This document shows positions 26,684 through 34,293 of a DNA stretch of 36,931 bases, piece by piece. This DNA is from Hyphomicrobiales bacterium (lineage in GTDB: Bacteria; Pseudomonadota; Alphaproteobacteria; Rhizobiales; Rhizobiaceae): assembly GCA_900474095.1 (NCBI GenBank), contig UCOA01000051.1, positions 1-36,931 on the forward strand, written 5' to 3'. Made by a program: the position numbers and the translations under genes. A model generated the notes under the pieces. That model did not search any database. It was given only the letters and a program-made list of their open reading frames with translations, and was not told the DNA's origin. Numbering within the stretch: position 1 is the first letter of the stretch; each line of letters opens with the position of its first letter.

Positions 26684-27538
26684 ATGGAAACGCCCTTTCC
26701 GTCCTTTGAACCGAACGGCCCGAATGATGAGGCGCGCGGTCCGCGTCTTCGGGAAATTCCGCTGCGGCTGATCGTGCCCAACGTGATCACCGTGCTTGCC
26801 ATCTGCGCCGGCCTCTCCGGCATCCGGCTGGCGTTCGAAAACCGCTTCGAACTTGCCGTCGCCATGGTGCTGGTCGCAGCCTTCCTCGATGGTGTCGACG
26901 GCCGCGTGGCGCGGCTGATGAAGGCGACCTCGAAGTTCGGCGCACAGATGGATTCGCTGGCTGACATCGTCAATTTCGGCGTCGCGCCCGCGCTCGTTCT
27001 CTATGCCTTCGTTCTTGACCAGGCCCGCTCTCTCGGCTGGATCGCGGCGCTGATCTATGTCATCGCTGCCGGCCTGCGTCTTGCCCGCTTCAACGTCATG
27101 GCGGAGCGCGAGGTAAAAGCCTCCTGGCAGTCGGAATATTTCGTCGGCGTGCCGGCGCCTGCCGGCGCCATGCTGGTCCTGCTGCCGATGTATCTCGGCC
27201 TTCTCGGCCTTGCCCCGGATCGTGTTGTCGCTGTCGTTTCATCCGGCTATACGGTCCTCATCGCCTTCCTGCTAGTCAGCCGTCTGCCAGTCTGGTCCGG
27301 CAAATCCGAAAACCGCGTCCGCCGCGATCTCGTCCTGCCGATCATCCTCTTCGTCGTGCTCTATGTCGCGACGCTGATGAGCTTCACCTGGGAGACCATG
27401 GTGATAACGGCTGTCGGCTATCTCATCAGCCTGCCGTTCGGCGCGCGCAAGTGGCAAAAGAAATACGGAGACTGGCCGCTCCATCCGGACCATCCGGACC
27501 ATCCGGTGACGGATGGGCTGCCGGACGAAAAGAAGTAG
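26684..27538 (+). CDS. pssA: CDP-diacylglycerol--serine O-phosphatidyltransferase
   Basis: Makes phosphatidylserine from CDP-diacylglycerol and serine in the inner membrane, the step before Psd. The 284-residue protein has about eight hydrophobic segments and the complete CDP-alcohol phosphotransferase signature: D72-G73, A76-R77, G86, D90 and D94 in DGRVARLMKATSKFGAQMD. It is the integral-membrane (type II) form. The start has a good AGGAG. The soluble C-terminus ends in three near-identical nine-base repeats encoding His-Pro-Asp, His-Pro-Asp, His-Pro-Val. A bidirectional terminator follows. Confidence 0.95.
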   Translation: METPFPSFEPNGPNDEARGPRLREIPLRLIVPNVITVLAICAGLSGIRLAFENRFELAVAMVLVAAFLDGVDGRVARLMKATSKFGAQMDSLADIVNFGVAPALVLYAFVLDQARSLGWIAALIYVIAAGLRLARFNVMAEREVKASWQSEYFVGVPAPAGAMLVLLPMYLGLLGLAPDRVVAVVSSGYTVLIAFLLVSRLPVWSGKSENRVRRDLVLPIILFVVLYVATLMSFTWETMVITAVGYLISLPFGARKWQKKYGDWPLHPDHPDHPVTDGLPDEKK

Positions 27539-27546
27539 GGGCCATC

Positions 27547-27582
27547 AAAAAAGCCGCTGCGAGCGACCGCAGCGGCTTTTTT
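27547..27582. terminator. Bidirectional rho-independent terminator
   Basis: Perfect inverted repeat AAAAAAGCCGCTGC / GCAGCGGCTTTTTT around the loop GAGCGACC. The T-run on each strand lets it stop pssA from the left and the SDR gene from the right. Confidence 0.92.
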
Positions 27583-27600
27583 CATGCTGGTACCCAGCGC

Positions 27601-28341
27601 TCAATCCGGCAGCCGATAGTCCACGATCCGGTTTTCGCGCAGGATAAAGAGCTTGCCGGTCTCGGTCTGGTCGGGTCCGACCAGCGGCAACAGCTTGGCG
27701 GCGACTTCCGATGGATGCGGCACGGTCGACGGGTCTTCGCCCGGGATGGCCTGCGCCCGCATGGCGGTGCGGGTGGCGCCGGGATCGACGCTGAGGATGC
27801 GCAGCGGCAGGCGTTGTGTTTCGCCGGCCCAGGTGCGCGCCAGGGCCTCGACAGCTGCCTTGGAAGCGGAGTAGGGCCCCCAGAAAGGCTTGCACTTGTG
27901 GGCGGCGCTGGAGGACAGGATGAGCGCGCGGCCGGCATCCGATTGCTGCAGCAGCGGATCGACCGAGCGGATCAGGCGCCAGGTGGCGGTGACGTTGATG
28001 GTCATCACCTTCTCGAACACCTTGGCCTCGACATGGCCGATTGGCGAGATCACGCCGAGCACGCCGGCATTGGCAACGAGGATGTCGAGCTTGCCCCATC
28101 GATCGTGGATCGCACCGCCGAGCTTGTCGATTGCCGCCATATCGGCAAGGTCGAAGGGAACCAGCGTCGCCGGCAATCCGCCGGCGGCTTTGATCGCATC
28201 GTCCAGTTCCTCCAGCCCACCGATGGTGCGGGCGCAGGCAATCACCTGGGCGCCGGCCTTGGCCAGTTCAAGCGCTGTGAAATAGCCGATGCCGCGCGAT
28301 GCGCCGGTGACCAGTGCGATGCGGCCCTTGAGATCGATCAT
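27601..28341 (-). CDS. SDR family NAD(P)-dependent oxidoreductase
   Basis: A 246-residue classical short-chain dehydrogenase/reductase. The cofactor motif TGASRGIG is at 12-19, NAG at 91-93, the catalytic Ser near 144 and Tyr157-Lys161 in PYSASK. Asp65 in PFDLADM contacts adenine in related proteins. The tail GKLFILRENRIVDYRLPD is unlike fatty-acid-synthesis FabG. The substrate is unknown. It lies 131 bases downstream of purF on the same strand, a neighbourhood I recall as conserved in Sinorhizobium and Agrobacterium, but a link to purines is not evident. Confidence 0.9.
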   Translation of the reverse strand: MIDLKGRIALVTGASRGIGYFTALELAKAGAQVIACARTIGGLEELDDAIKAAGGLPATLVPFDLADMAAIDKLGGAIHDRWGKLDILVANAGVLGVISPIGHVEAKVFEKVMTINVTATWRLIRSVDPLLQQSDAGRALILSSSAAHKCKPFWGPYSASKAAVEALARTWAGETQRLPLRILSVDPGATRTAMRAQAIPGEDPSTVPHPSEVAAKLLPLVGPDQTETGKLFILRENRIVDYRLPD

Positions 28342-28429
28342 GTCTGGGTGGCTCCGAATTCATTGATGCGGGCTTGCTGTGCCACACGTCCGGGGCCTGG
28401 CGCAAGTCAGCTGTGCATGTTCGAGAGGG

Positions 28430-28457
28430 CGACGGGAGGTTTCCTCGAATCCCGTCG
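28430..28457 (-). terminator. Possible hairpin after purF
   Basis: CGACGGGA at 28430-28437 and TCCCGTCG at 28450-28457 pair around a 12-base loop that holds a smaller GAGG/CCTC stem. It lies 16 bases beyond the purF stop in the transcription direction. No T-run follows, so termination is uncertain. Confidence 0.35.
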
Positions 28458-28472
28458 ATCCGAGGCCCCCTG

Positions 28473-29963
28473 TCAGCCGTTGCTGGCAAGCACCGACAGC
28501 TTGAGGCCGGCGGTCTCGCCGTTCTTGTCCAGAAGCCGTGTCGGATAATCGCCGGTGAAATAATGGTCGGTGAACTGCGGGCGGGCCGGATTGCGGTCCT
28601 CGCCGCCGACTGCACGGTAGAGCCCGTCGATGGTCAGGAACTCCAACGAGTCGGCCCCGATGTACTTCGCCATCGCCTTGACGTCGGCATACTGGTTGGC
28701 GAGGAGCTTGTCGGCATTCGGTGTGTCGATGCCGTAGAAGTCGGGAAAGAAGATCATCGGGCTGGCAACGCGAACATGGACTTCCGTCGCGCCGGCATCG
28801 CGGATCATCTGCACGATCTTCAGCGAGGTGGTGCCGCGCACGATCGAATCATCGACAAGCACGACCCGCTTGCCTTCGATCATGGCGCGGTTGGCCGAAT
28901 GCTTCAGCTTGACGCCGAAAGCGCGGATCTGCTGTGTCGGCTCGATGAAGGTGCGGCCGACATAGTGGTTGCGAATGATGCCATATTCGAAGGGAATGCC
29001 GCTCTGTTGCGCATAACCGAGTGCCGCCGGGGTGCCGCCATCCGGGACCGGCACGACCACGTCGCCCTCGACCGGTGCTTCCTTGGCGAGGTTGATCCCC
29101 ATATTCTTGCGCGCCACATAGACGCTCCGGCCGCCGACAACTGAATCCGGGCGGGCGAAATAGACATATTCAAACAGGCAGAGACGCTCCGGCTGCTGGT
29201 TCACCGGCTTGCGCGCATCGATCTGGATCGAACCGTCGGGCTGGATTTCGCAGATGATGACTTCACCGTTTTCGACGTCGCGGATATATTTCGCGCCGAT
29301 GATATCGAGCGCGCAGGTTTCCGAGCAGAAGATCGGCTTGCCGTCGAGCTCCCCCATGACCAGCGGTCGGATGCCGGTCGGGTCGCGCGCGGCAATGAGC
29401 TTGGTGCGAGTCATGGCGAGCATCGAATAGCCGCCCTCCATCTGCCGGATGGCATCGATGAAGCGGTCGGCCGTCGAGCTATGACGTGAGCGGGCAATCA
29501 GGTGAAGCACGACCTCGGTGTCCGAGGTCGACTGACAGATGGCGCCGGTCGCAATGATCTGGCGCCGCAGTGTCAGGCCGTTGGTGAAGTTGCCGTTATG
29601 AGCAATCGCGATGCCGCCGACTTCCAGTTCGGCAAACAGCGGCTGTACGTTGCGCAGCGCCACTTCGCCGGTGGTGGAGTAGCGGGTATGGCCGATGGCG
29701 ATCGAGCCGGGCAGCTTGGCGAGGATCGCCGGATCGGTATAATGGTCGCCGACCAGGCCCATGCGCTTTTCGGTTCGGAACTGCTTGCCGTCGAAGGTCA
29801 CGATGCCGGCCGCTTCCTGTCCGCGATGCTGGAGCGCATGCAGGCCGAGCGCTGTCAGCGTCGCTGCGTCCTGATGCCCCAGGATACCGAAGACGCCGCA
29901 TTCCTCGTGCAGCGTATCGCCATCGATTTCGTCGTTGATCTCTTGGGATCGCAAATGGGTCAT
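28473..29963 (-). CDS. purF: Amidophosphoribosyltransferase
   Basis: First committed enzyme of purine synthesis: moves glutamine ammonia to PRPP to give phosphoribosylamine. The 496-residue protein has a propeptide of 21 residues before the nucleophile Cys22 in EECGVFGI, so it must be processed to expose the cysteine. The glutaminase domain fills the N-terminal half. The phosphoribosyl domain has RVVLVDDSIVRGTTS (PRPP loop). The four Bacillus-type Fe-S cysteines are largely missing (for example PDFYGID and HYFTGDYPT in place of cysteine-containing segments). The gene follows cvpA with an intergenic hairpin and no other gene between. Confidence 0.95.
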   Translation of the reverse strand: MTHLRSQEINDEIDGDTLHEECGVFGILGHQDAATLTALGLHALQHRGQEAAGIVTFDGKQFRTEKRMGLVGDHYTDPAILAKLPGSIAIGHTRYSTTGEVALRNVQPLFAELEVGGIAIAHNGNFTNGLTLRRQIIATGAICQSTSDTEVVLHLIARSRHSSTADRFIDAIRQMEGGYSMLAMTRTKLIAARDPTGIRPLVMGELDGKPIFCSETCALDIIGAKYIRDVENGEVIICEIQPDGSIQIDARKPVNQQPERLCLFEYVYFARPDSVVGGRSVYVARKNMGINLAKEAPVEGDVVVPVPDGGTPAALGYAQQSGIPFEYGIIRNHYVGRTFIEPTQQIRAFGVKLKHSANRAMIEGKRVVLVDDSIVRGTTSLKIVQMIRDAGATEVHVRVASPMIFFPDFYGIDTPNADKLLANQYADVKAMAKYIGADSLEFLTIDGLYRAVGGEDRNPARPQFTDHYFTGDYPTRLLDKNGETAGLKLSVLASNG

Positions 29964-30080
29964 CGCTGTTGGCCTTTATCCTAAGAGCAGGAACGCGTTG
30001 CGCATATTGTATCGGGTTATCGGCCCTTCAAGCCACAAGGACTTGAGGGAATTGCATGCCATCATTGCAAAATGGACGGA

Positions 30081-30096
30081 GCCCGCCGGAGCGGGC
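30081..30096 (-). terminator. Possible terminator after cvpA
   Basis: GCCCGC and GCGGGC pair around CGGA, 23 bases past the cvpA stop. In the minus direction it is followed by TCCGTCCATTTT, a loose T-rich run; flanking ACGGA/TCCGT can extend the stem. Probably ends or weakens transcription before purF. Confidence 0.5.
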
Positions 30097-30118
30097 CCTC
30101 GTTTTCCGTTACGCGGCC

Positions 30119-30733
30119 CTAGCCGTTGGTCGCCGCGCCATTGGTCGCGGGTGTTTCCTCGGCTGGCGGCTGAGTGGTCGTGCCGCCCGTACCTTCGTTC
30201 CCGCCTTCGCCGGTCGTATCCTTGCCGCGCAGGCGGTCGAGGATCGTGGCATCGGCATTTTCCGGCAGCAGCGCGATCAGCTTGCCGCCGAGATTGTCAA
30301 GCAGCGGCTTGGATTTCGCTGTCGTCACCCAACCCGGCTGCTGCTGCGGCGCGACCAGCCAGTTGAAGAACAGCATGGCGACGACGACCAGCAGAATACC
30401 GCGGGCAGCGCCAAAGAGGAAGCCGAGCGTCCGGTCAAGCGCGCCGATACGGCTGTCGATGATGAAATCGGCGATCCGCATGGTGATGAACGAGATCACA
30501 ATCAGGGCGATGAGGAAGACCACGCCGGCCGAGCCGATCATCGCGACGGTGTCGCTGCTGGTGTAGTTCGTCGCGTAGGGCAGGAGGTAGGGGTAGAGGA
30601 AGTAGGCGGCGGCCGCGGCGCCGACCCAGCTTGCGACCGACAGCACTTCCCGGGAAAAGCCGCGGACCATGGCCAGAATGGCTGAGAAAAGCGCGACGCC
30701 GAGAACGATACCGTCGAGAATTGTAATGGGCAT
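30119..30733 (-). CDS. cvpA: CvpA family membrane protein
   Basis: A 204-residue inner-membrane protein with four hydrophobic segments (about residues 7-26, 35-52, 62-85 and 103-125). It has the family features ILDGIVLGVALFSAILAMVRGF, FSREVLSVASWV and the RIGALDRTLGFLFGAARG stretch. The C-terminal 50 residues are Gly/Thr/Pro-rich and probably disordered. CvpA proteins are needed for colicin V export and tolerance of envelope stress in E. coli; mechanism is unclear. It sits immediately upstream of purF, the same association seen in enterobacteria. A long palindrome lies upstream of its start. Confidence 0.9.
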   Translation of the reverse strand: MPITILDGIVLGVALFSAILAMVRGFSREVLSVASWVGAAAAAYFLYPYLLPYATNYTSSDTVAMIGSAGVVFLIALIVISFITMRIADFIIDSRIGALDRTLGFLFGAARGILLVVVAMLFFNWLVAPQQQPGWVTTAKSKPLLDNLGGKLIALLPENADATILDRLRGKDTTGEGGNEGTGGTTTQPPAEETPATNGAATNG

Positions 30734-30810
30734 ATTGTCCTACTCCGAAACCGCCTGCTGCGCCGCGCGTCCAGTCGGACGCGCAAAGGACGCAGCACCC
30801 CTTTGTATCT

Positions 30811-30855
30811 GCTGCATAGTTTTTAAATCGAACGGCGATTTAAAAACTATGCGGC
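30811..30855. repeat. Long near-perfect palindrome between radA and cvpA
   Basis: Two 17-base arms (30814-30830, GCATAGTTTTTAAATCG; and 30836-30852, its exact complement) flank the five-base centre AACGG. Three further pairs (one G-U) extend the stem to 20 pairs in RNA. It is AT-rich in a GC-rich genome. It lies in the 238-base gap between radA and cvpA. No T-run follows on either strand as in an ordinary terminator. It could be an operator, an RNA hairpin or a mobile-repeat remnant. Confidence 0.85.
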
Positions 30856-30971
30856 GCGACCCCACGCTGATTTTCCGCGAACCATATATCATGACACCGA
30901 AGGCGTCTTTCGATGGTTCATCGTTGAACACTGTTTTCACCGGAATTCGCCGGTCTTACGCGGCGTTTTCC

Positions 30972-32375
30972 TCAATCATCGTTGTCAGCCTGCTTCAAGG
31001 CTCCCTTCGAGCCTGCAATGCGCGCCACCAGATCCGGCAGGCTTTCCATCTCGCTCCAGCTCATGCCGTTGCCCTTCGGCAGGTCGGCGGAGGCGGACGG
31101 CAGGACGGCCTGTGAAAAGCCGAGCTTTTCGGCTTCTTTAAGGCGCTGCGCTGTATGGGCAACCGGCCGGATGGCGCCGGACAGACTGACTTCGCCGAAA
31201 TAGACGCAATCGGAGGGAAGGGCAAGACCGGCAAGCGACGAAACGAGCGCGGATGCGACGGCAAGATCGGCGGCGGGCTCGGAAATGCGGTATCCGCCGG
31301 CGACATTGAGATAGACATCGTGCTGGCCGAGCCGCACGCCGCAATGCGCTTCCAGGACCGCAAGGATCATCGACAGCCGCGCTCCGTCCCAGCCGACGAC
31401 CGCGCGGCGCGGCGTGCCGAGCGATGTCGGCGCGACCAGCGCCTGGACCTCGACCAGCACCGGCCGCGTTCCCTCCATGCCGGCAAAGACGGCAGCGCCC
31501 GGAGATTTCGCATTGCGCTCGCCAAGGAAAAGCTCCGACGGGTTGCTGACTTCGCGCAGGCCCTTGTCCGACATCTCGAACACGCCGATCTCGTCGGTCG
31601 GACCGAAGCGGTTCTTGACGGTGCGGAGAATCCGGTAGTGATGGCCACGATCACCTTCGAAATAGAGCACGGCATCGACCATATGCTCGACGACGCGCGG
31701 ACCCGCGATCTGGCCTTCCTTGGTGACATGGCCGACGAGCACGACCGTCGCTCCAGTCTGCTTGGCAAAACGGATCATCGCCTGGACGCCGGTGCGCACC
31801 TGCGTCACCGTGCCCGGCGCCGAATCGACGATGTCGCTCCACAGCGTCTGGATCGAATCGATGATGACGAGATCGGGCCGCTTGCCGTCACCCAGCGTCG
31901 CCAGAATGTCCTCGACATTGGTTTCCGCCGCCAGCAGCACGTCGGTATCGGCCGCCCCCAGTCTTTGGGCCCGCAGACGAACCTGCGCCACGGCTTCCTC
32001 GCCCGAGACATAGATGACCCGATGTTTGTAACGCGACAACGCCGCTGCCGCCTGCATCAGCACGGTCGATTTGCCGATGCCGGGATCGCCGCCGATCAGA
32101 ACGGCCGAGCCGCGCACGAAACCGCCGCCGGTCGCCCGGTCGAGTTCGGAAATACCGGTGGTGATGCGCGGCGCATCCTCGATCTCGCCGGAAAGAGTCG
32201 TCAGCGCCACCGGCCGGCCCTTCTTCGGCGTCCTGCCGGGTCCGCCGCCGATTCCACCCATCGGGTCTTCCTCGACGATGGTGTTCCACTGTCCGCAGCC
32301 TTCGCATTTTCCCACCCAGCGCGGGTGAACGGTGCCGCAGTTCTGGCAGATGAATTGTGTCCGGGCTTTCGCCAT
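30972..32375 (-). CDS. radA: DNA repair protein RadA (Sms)
   Basis: A hexameric DNA helicase-like ATPase that promotes branch migration in recombination repair. The 467-residue protein has the N-terminal zinc finger Cys10, Cys13, Cys24, Cys27, Walker A GGDPGIGKST at 95-104, the KNRFG motif (in VKNRFGPTDEIG) and a C-terminal Lon-protease-like domain. The ATG at 32375 overlaps the parE stop (TGATG). An in-frame TTG one codon earlier is unlikely. There is no strong ribosome-binding site, so translation may depend on ribosomes arriving from parE. Confidence 0.95.
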   Translation of the reverse strand: MAKARTQFICQNCGTVHPRWVGKCEGCGQWNTIVEEDPMGGIGGGPGRTPKKGRPVALTTLSGEIEDAPRITTGISELDRATGGGFVRGSAVLIGGDPGIGKSTVLMQAAAALSRYKHRVIYVSGEEAVAQVRLRAQRLGAADTDVLLAAETNVEDILATLGDGKRPDLVIIDSIQTLWSDIVDSAPGTVTQVRTGVQAMIRFAKQTGATVVLVGHVTKEGQIAGPRVVEHMVDAVLYFEGDRGHHYRILRTVKNRFGPTDEIGVFEMSDKGLREVSNPSELFLGERNAKSPGAAVFAGMEGTRPVLVEVQALVAPTSLGTPRRAVVGWDGARLSMILAVLEAHCGVRLGQHDVYLNVAGGYRISEPAADLAVASALVSSLAGLALPSDCVYFGEVSLSGAIRPVAHTAQRLKEAEKLGFSQAVLPSASADLPKGNGMSWSEMESLPDLVARIAGSKGALKQADNDD

Positions 32376-32692
32376 CAAATTTCGCTTTCGGGGAAGTCTT
32401 CGGAGGAGATGTCCTGGCGACCGTGCAGGATGCGGATGATGAGGAGATGGGAAGGGGTGATGCGGAAGTAGATGCAGCGATCGCGATAAGGCAAACTGCG
32501 GAGACTCTGATCGATTTCATCGCGCGCGACGCCTGTAAAGCCGCTGTGTGCGATTGAGCGAATTTTCAGGTTGATGTCGAGAACGAAGTTGGCGGCCGCT
32601 TCAGGATTTTTTGTCGCAATGTACTTGAAGATTGTCCGAAGGTCCGCGCGAGCCGCCCGCGAGAAAATTGGTTTGCGGCTCTTAATCGTCAT
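32375..32692 (-). CDS. parE: ParE/RelE-superfamily toxin
   Basis: A 105-residue toxin of the ParE/RelE fold. It opens with IFSRAARADLRTIFKYIA and ends with RIYF-like strand residues (CIYFRITPSHLLIIRILHGRQD). ParE members poison DNA gyrase, RelE members cleave mRNA; the sequence resembles ParE (AARADLRTIFKYIA, ILHGRQD), but the target is inferred. Its start overlaps the antitoxin stop by 11 bases, and its stop overlaps the radA start by one base. The fold-determining residues look intact, so the toxin is probably functional. Confidence 0.88.
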   Translation of the reverse strand: MTIKSRKPIFSRAARADLRTIFKYIATKNPEAAANFVLDINLKIRSIAHSGFTGVARDEIDQSLRSLPYRDRCIYFRITPSHLLIIRILHGRQDISSEDFPESEI

Positions 32693-32945
32693 GCTGCCCG
32701 TGCATTATATCGTTCAGCAGCGCCTCGCCGTCTTCATACTCATAGACACGCCCTGCCGCGATGTCGTCGTCGCCTTTCTTGATCAGCCGCTTCAATTCCG
32801 CGAGTTTCACCTCGTCCCTCTCAAGCAGTCGCAATCCCGCACGCACGACTTCGCTCGCATTGTTGAAACGGCCCGACTTCACCTGTTCCTCGATGAAGCC
32901 GTCGAAGTGATCGCCGATGACGAAGGATTTTTTCGCGTTGGACAT
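32682..32945 (-). CDS. parD: ParD-type antitoxin
   Basis: An 87-residue ribbon-helix-helix antitoxin. Residues 6-46 carry the DNA-binding domain with SFVIGDHFDGFIEEQVKSG and RFNNASEVVRAGLRLLERDE, typical of the ParD family. The acidic C-terminus (EYEDGEALLNDIMHGQHDD) would cover the toxin. AAAGGAG lies seven bases before ATG 32945. The alr gene ends 55 bases upstream, and no clear terminator separates them. Other family members repress their own promoter. Confidence 0.9.
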   Translation of the reverse strand: MSNAKKSFVIGDHFDGFIEEQVKSGRFNNASEVVRAGLRLLERDEVKLAELKRLIKKGDDDIAAGRVYEYEDGEALLNDIMHGQHDD

Positions 32946-33000
32946 TGGGAAACTCCTTTGCCGTCAATCCTAGCACAAGGTCGGAACAGTTCCCACCGGC

Positions 33001-34161
33001 TTATGCCGCAATATACGTGCGCTCATAGCGATGTCCAAGGCTCGTCAGCATCTCGTAGCCGATCGTCCCGCCCGCCCGGGCCACATCGTCGATCGAGATA
33101 TTCTCGCCGAACAGTTCGATATAGTCGCCTGGCCGGGCTGCATTTTCCGGCAGGTCGGTGATGTCGAAGAGGCTCAGATCCATGGTCACGCGCCCCAGGT
33201 GCGGGACCTTGTGCCCGCTGAGGAACCCGAAAGCGCCGGACGGTGTGGCTTGGCGCAATGTCACGCCGCCGCCGGACACCGAGCGGTGGTACCCGTCGGC
33301 ATAACCGATGGCGACGATCGCCACGCGGCTGTCGCGGGAAAACTGCGCCGAGGCGCCATAGCTCGCAGTCTCGCCCGCCCTGACGCTGCGGATTTGCAGG
33401 ATGCGTGCCTGCGCCGTCACCACCGGTTTCATCTGGTTGGGCATGCCATTGACGGCCTCTCCGCCATAGACGGCGATGCCTGGTCGGGTGAGGTCGAAGT
33501 GGAAATCGGGTCCAAGATGCACGCCGGCAGAGTTGGCCAGGCTTGATTCGATACCTTCGAATGCAGCGGTAACCGACCGGAATGATTCGAGTTGCCGGCG
33601 GTTCAGTGGATGGGCCTGGTCGTCGGCACAGGCGAGATGGCTTATCACCAGGATGGGCGAAAAACTTGCCGGGCGGGCAGGGTCGTTTGCCAGCGCCAGA
33701 GCCTCGGAAGCGTTCAGTCCCAGTCGGTTCATGCCGGTATCCACGTGCAGCACGCAAGGATGATCACCGCGTTCCGACAGTACCGACATAAAGAAGGCCA
33801 ATTGTTCTTCGGAATTGATGATTGGCACCAGGCTGTTGTCGAAGAAAAGCTGCTCGTTGCCGGGCCACATGCCTGCGAGGATGTAAATCCGCCCGTCCGG
33901 CACCAGCGGACGCAGTTGTGCACCTTCCGCGGCATCGGCGACGAAAAAGTCCCGGGCGCCGGCGGCGTAGAGCGTTTCTGCGGCTGGCTGGATGCCGATG
34001 CCATAGGCGTTGGCTTTCATCACCGCCGCGGCCCGTGCCTTACCGGAGAGTTTGTCCATCTTGCGCCAGTTGTCGGCGAGCGCATCGAGATCGATGATCA
34101 AACGGTTGGAAGCAGCGTCGAATGCGGGAAGGGCGGAGGAGGGATCGTGCGATTGGGCCAT
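33001..34161 (-). CDS. alr: Alanine racemase
   Basis: A PLP enzyme that interconverts L- and D-alanine for peptidoglycan. The 386-residue protein has the PLP lysine Lys49 in AVMKANAYGIG, HVDTGMNRLG in the barrel, and the catalytic Tyr in ETASYGASAQF. Metal-independent fold III with a C-terminal beta domain (GRVTMDLSLFDI). I choose ATG 34161 because the protein then matches the family N-terminus; a GTG at 34221 would add 20 residues. ATG 34161 lacks a ribosome-binding site and lies seven bases after a -10-like TATCTC, so it may be leaderless. Confidence 0.93.
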   Translation of the reverse strand: MAQSHDPSSALPAFDAASNRLIIDLDALADNWRKMDKLSGKARAAAVMKANAYGIGIQPAAETLYAAGARDFFVADAAEGAQLRPLVPDGRIYILAGMWPGNEQLFFDNSLVPIINSEEQLAFFMSVLSERGDHPCVLHVDTGMNRLGLNASEALALANDPARPASFSPILVISHLACADDQAHPLNRRQLESFRSVTAAFEGIESSLANSAGVHLGPDFHFDLTRPGIAVYGGEAVNGMPNQMKPVVTAQARILQIRSVRAGETASYGASAQFSRDSRVAIVAIGYADGYHRSVSGGGVTLRQATPSGAFGFLSGHKVPHLGRVTMDLSLFDITDLPENAARPGDYIELFGENISIDDVARAGGTIGYEMLTSLGHRYERTYIAA

Positions 34162-34168
34162 GGCAAAA

Positions 34169-34197
34169 GAGATACAGCCAAGTGTCCCGAACTGCAA
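34169..34197 (-). promoter_or_regulatory. Possible alr promoter
   Basis: TTGCAG, a 17-base spacer and TATCTC on the minus strand; transcription would begin within a few bases of the alr ATG at 34161. Found by eye. Confidence 0.35.
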
Positions 34198-34259
34198 TTG
34201 CAGCGTTCGCGGAAGCGGCACGTCGGTAGCCGCTCCCCGGAGTAATTTTATAGCGACAA

Positions 34260-34279
34260 CCGGCGGTCTTTCCCGCCGG
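34260..34279 (-). terminator. Possible terminator after terC
   Basis: CCGGCGG / CCGCCGG with a six-base loop, 14 bases past the terC stop. In the minus direction it is followed by TTGTCGCTAT, a poor T-run. May separate terC from alr. Confidence 0.5.
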
Positions 34280-34293
34280 CAGCCATTTGCCGA

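Noticed and set aside
30740..30940. 66-codon minus frame spanning the long palindrome
   Set aside because: The frame is produced largely by the palindrome itself, lacks a ribosome-binding site and resembles no protein I know. I treat the region as non-coding.
31155..32471. 438-codon open frame on the plus strand
   Set aside because: Antisense to radA; Arg/His/Asp-rich product without recognisable motif.
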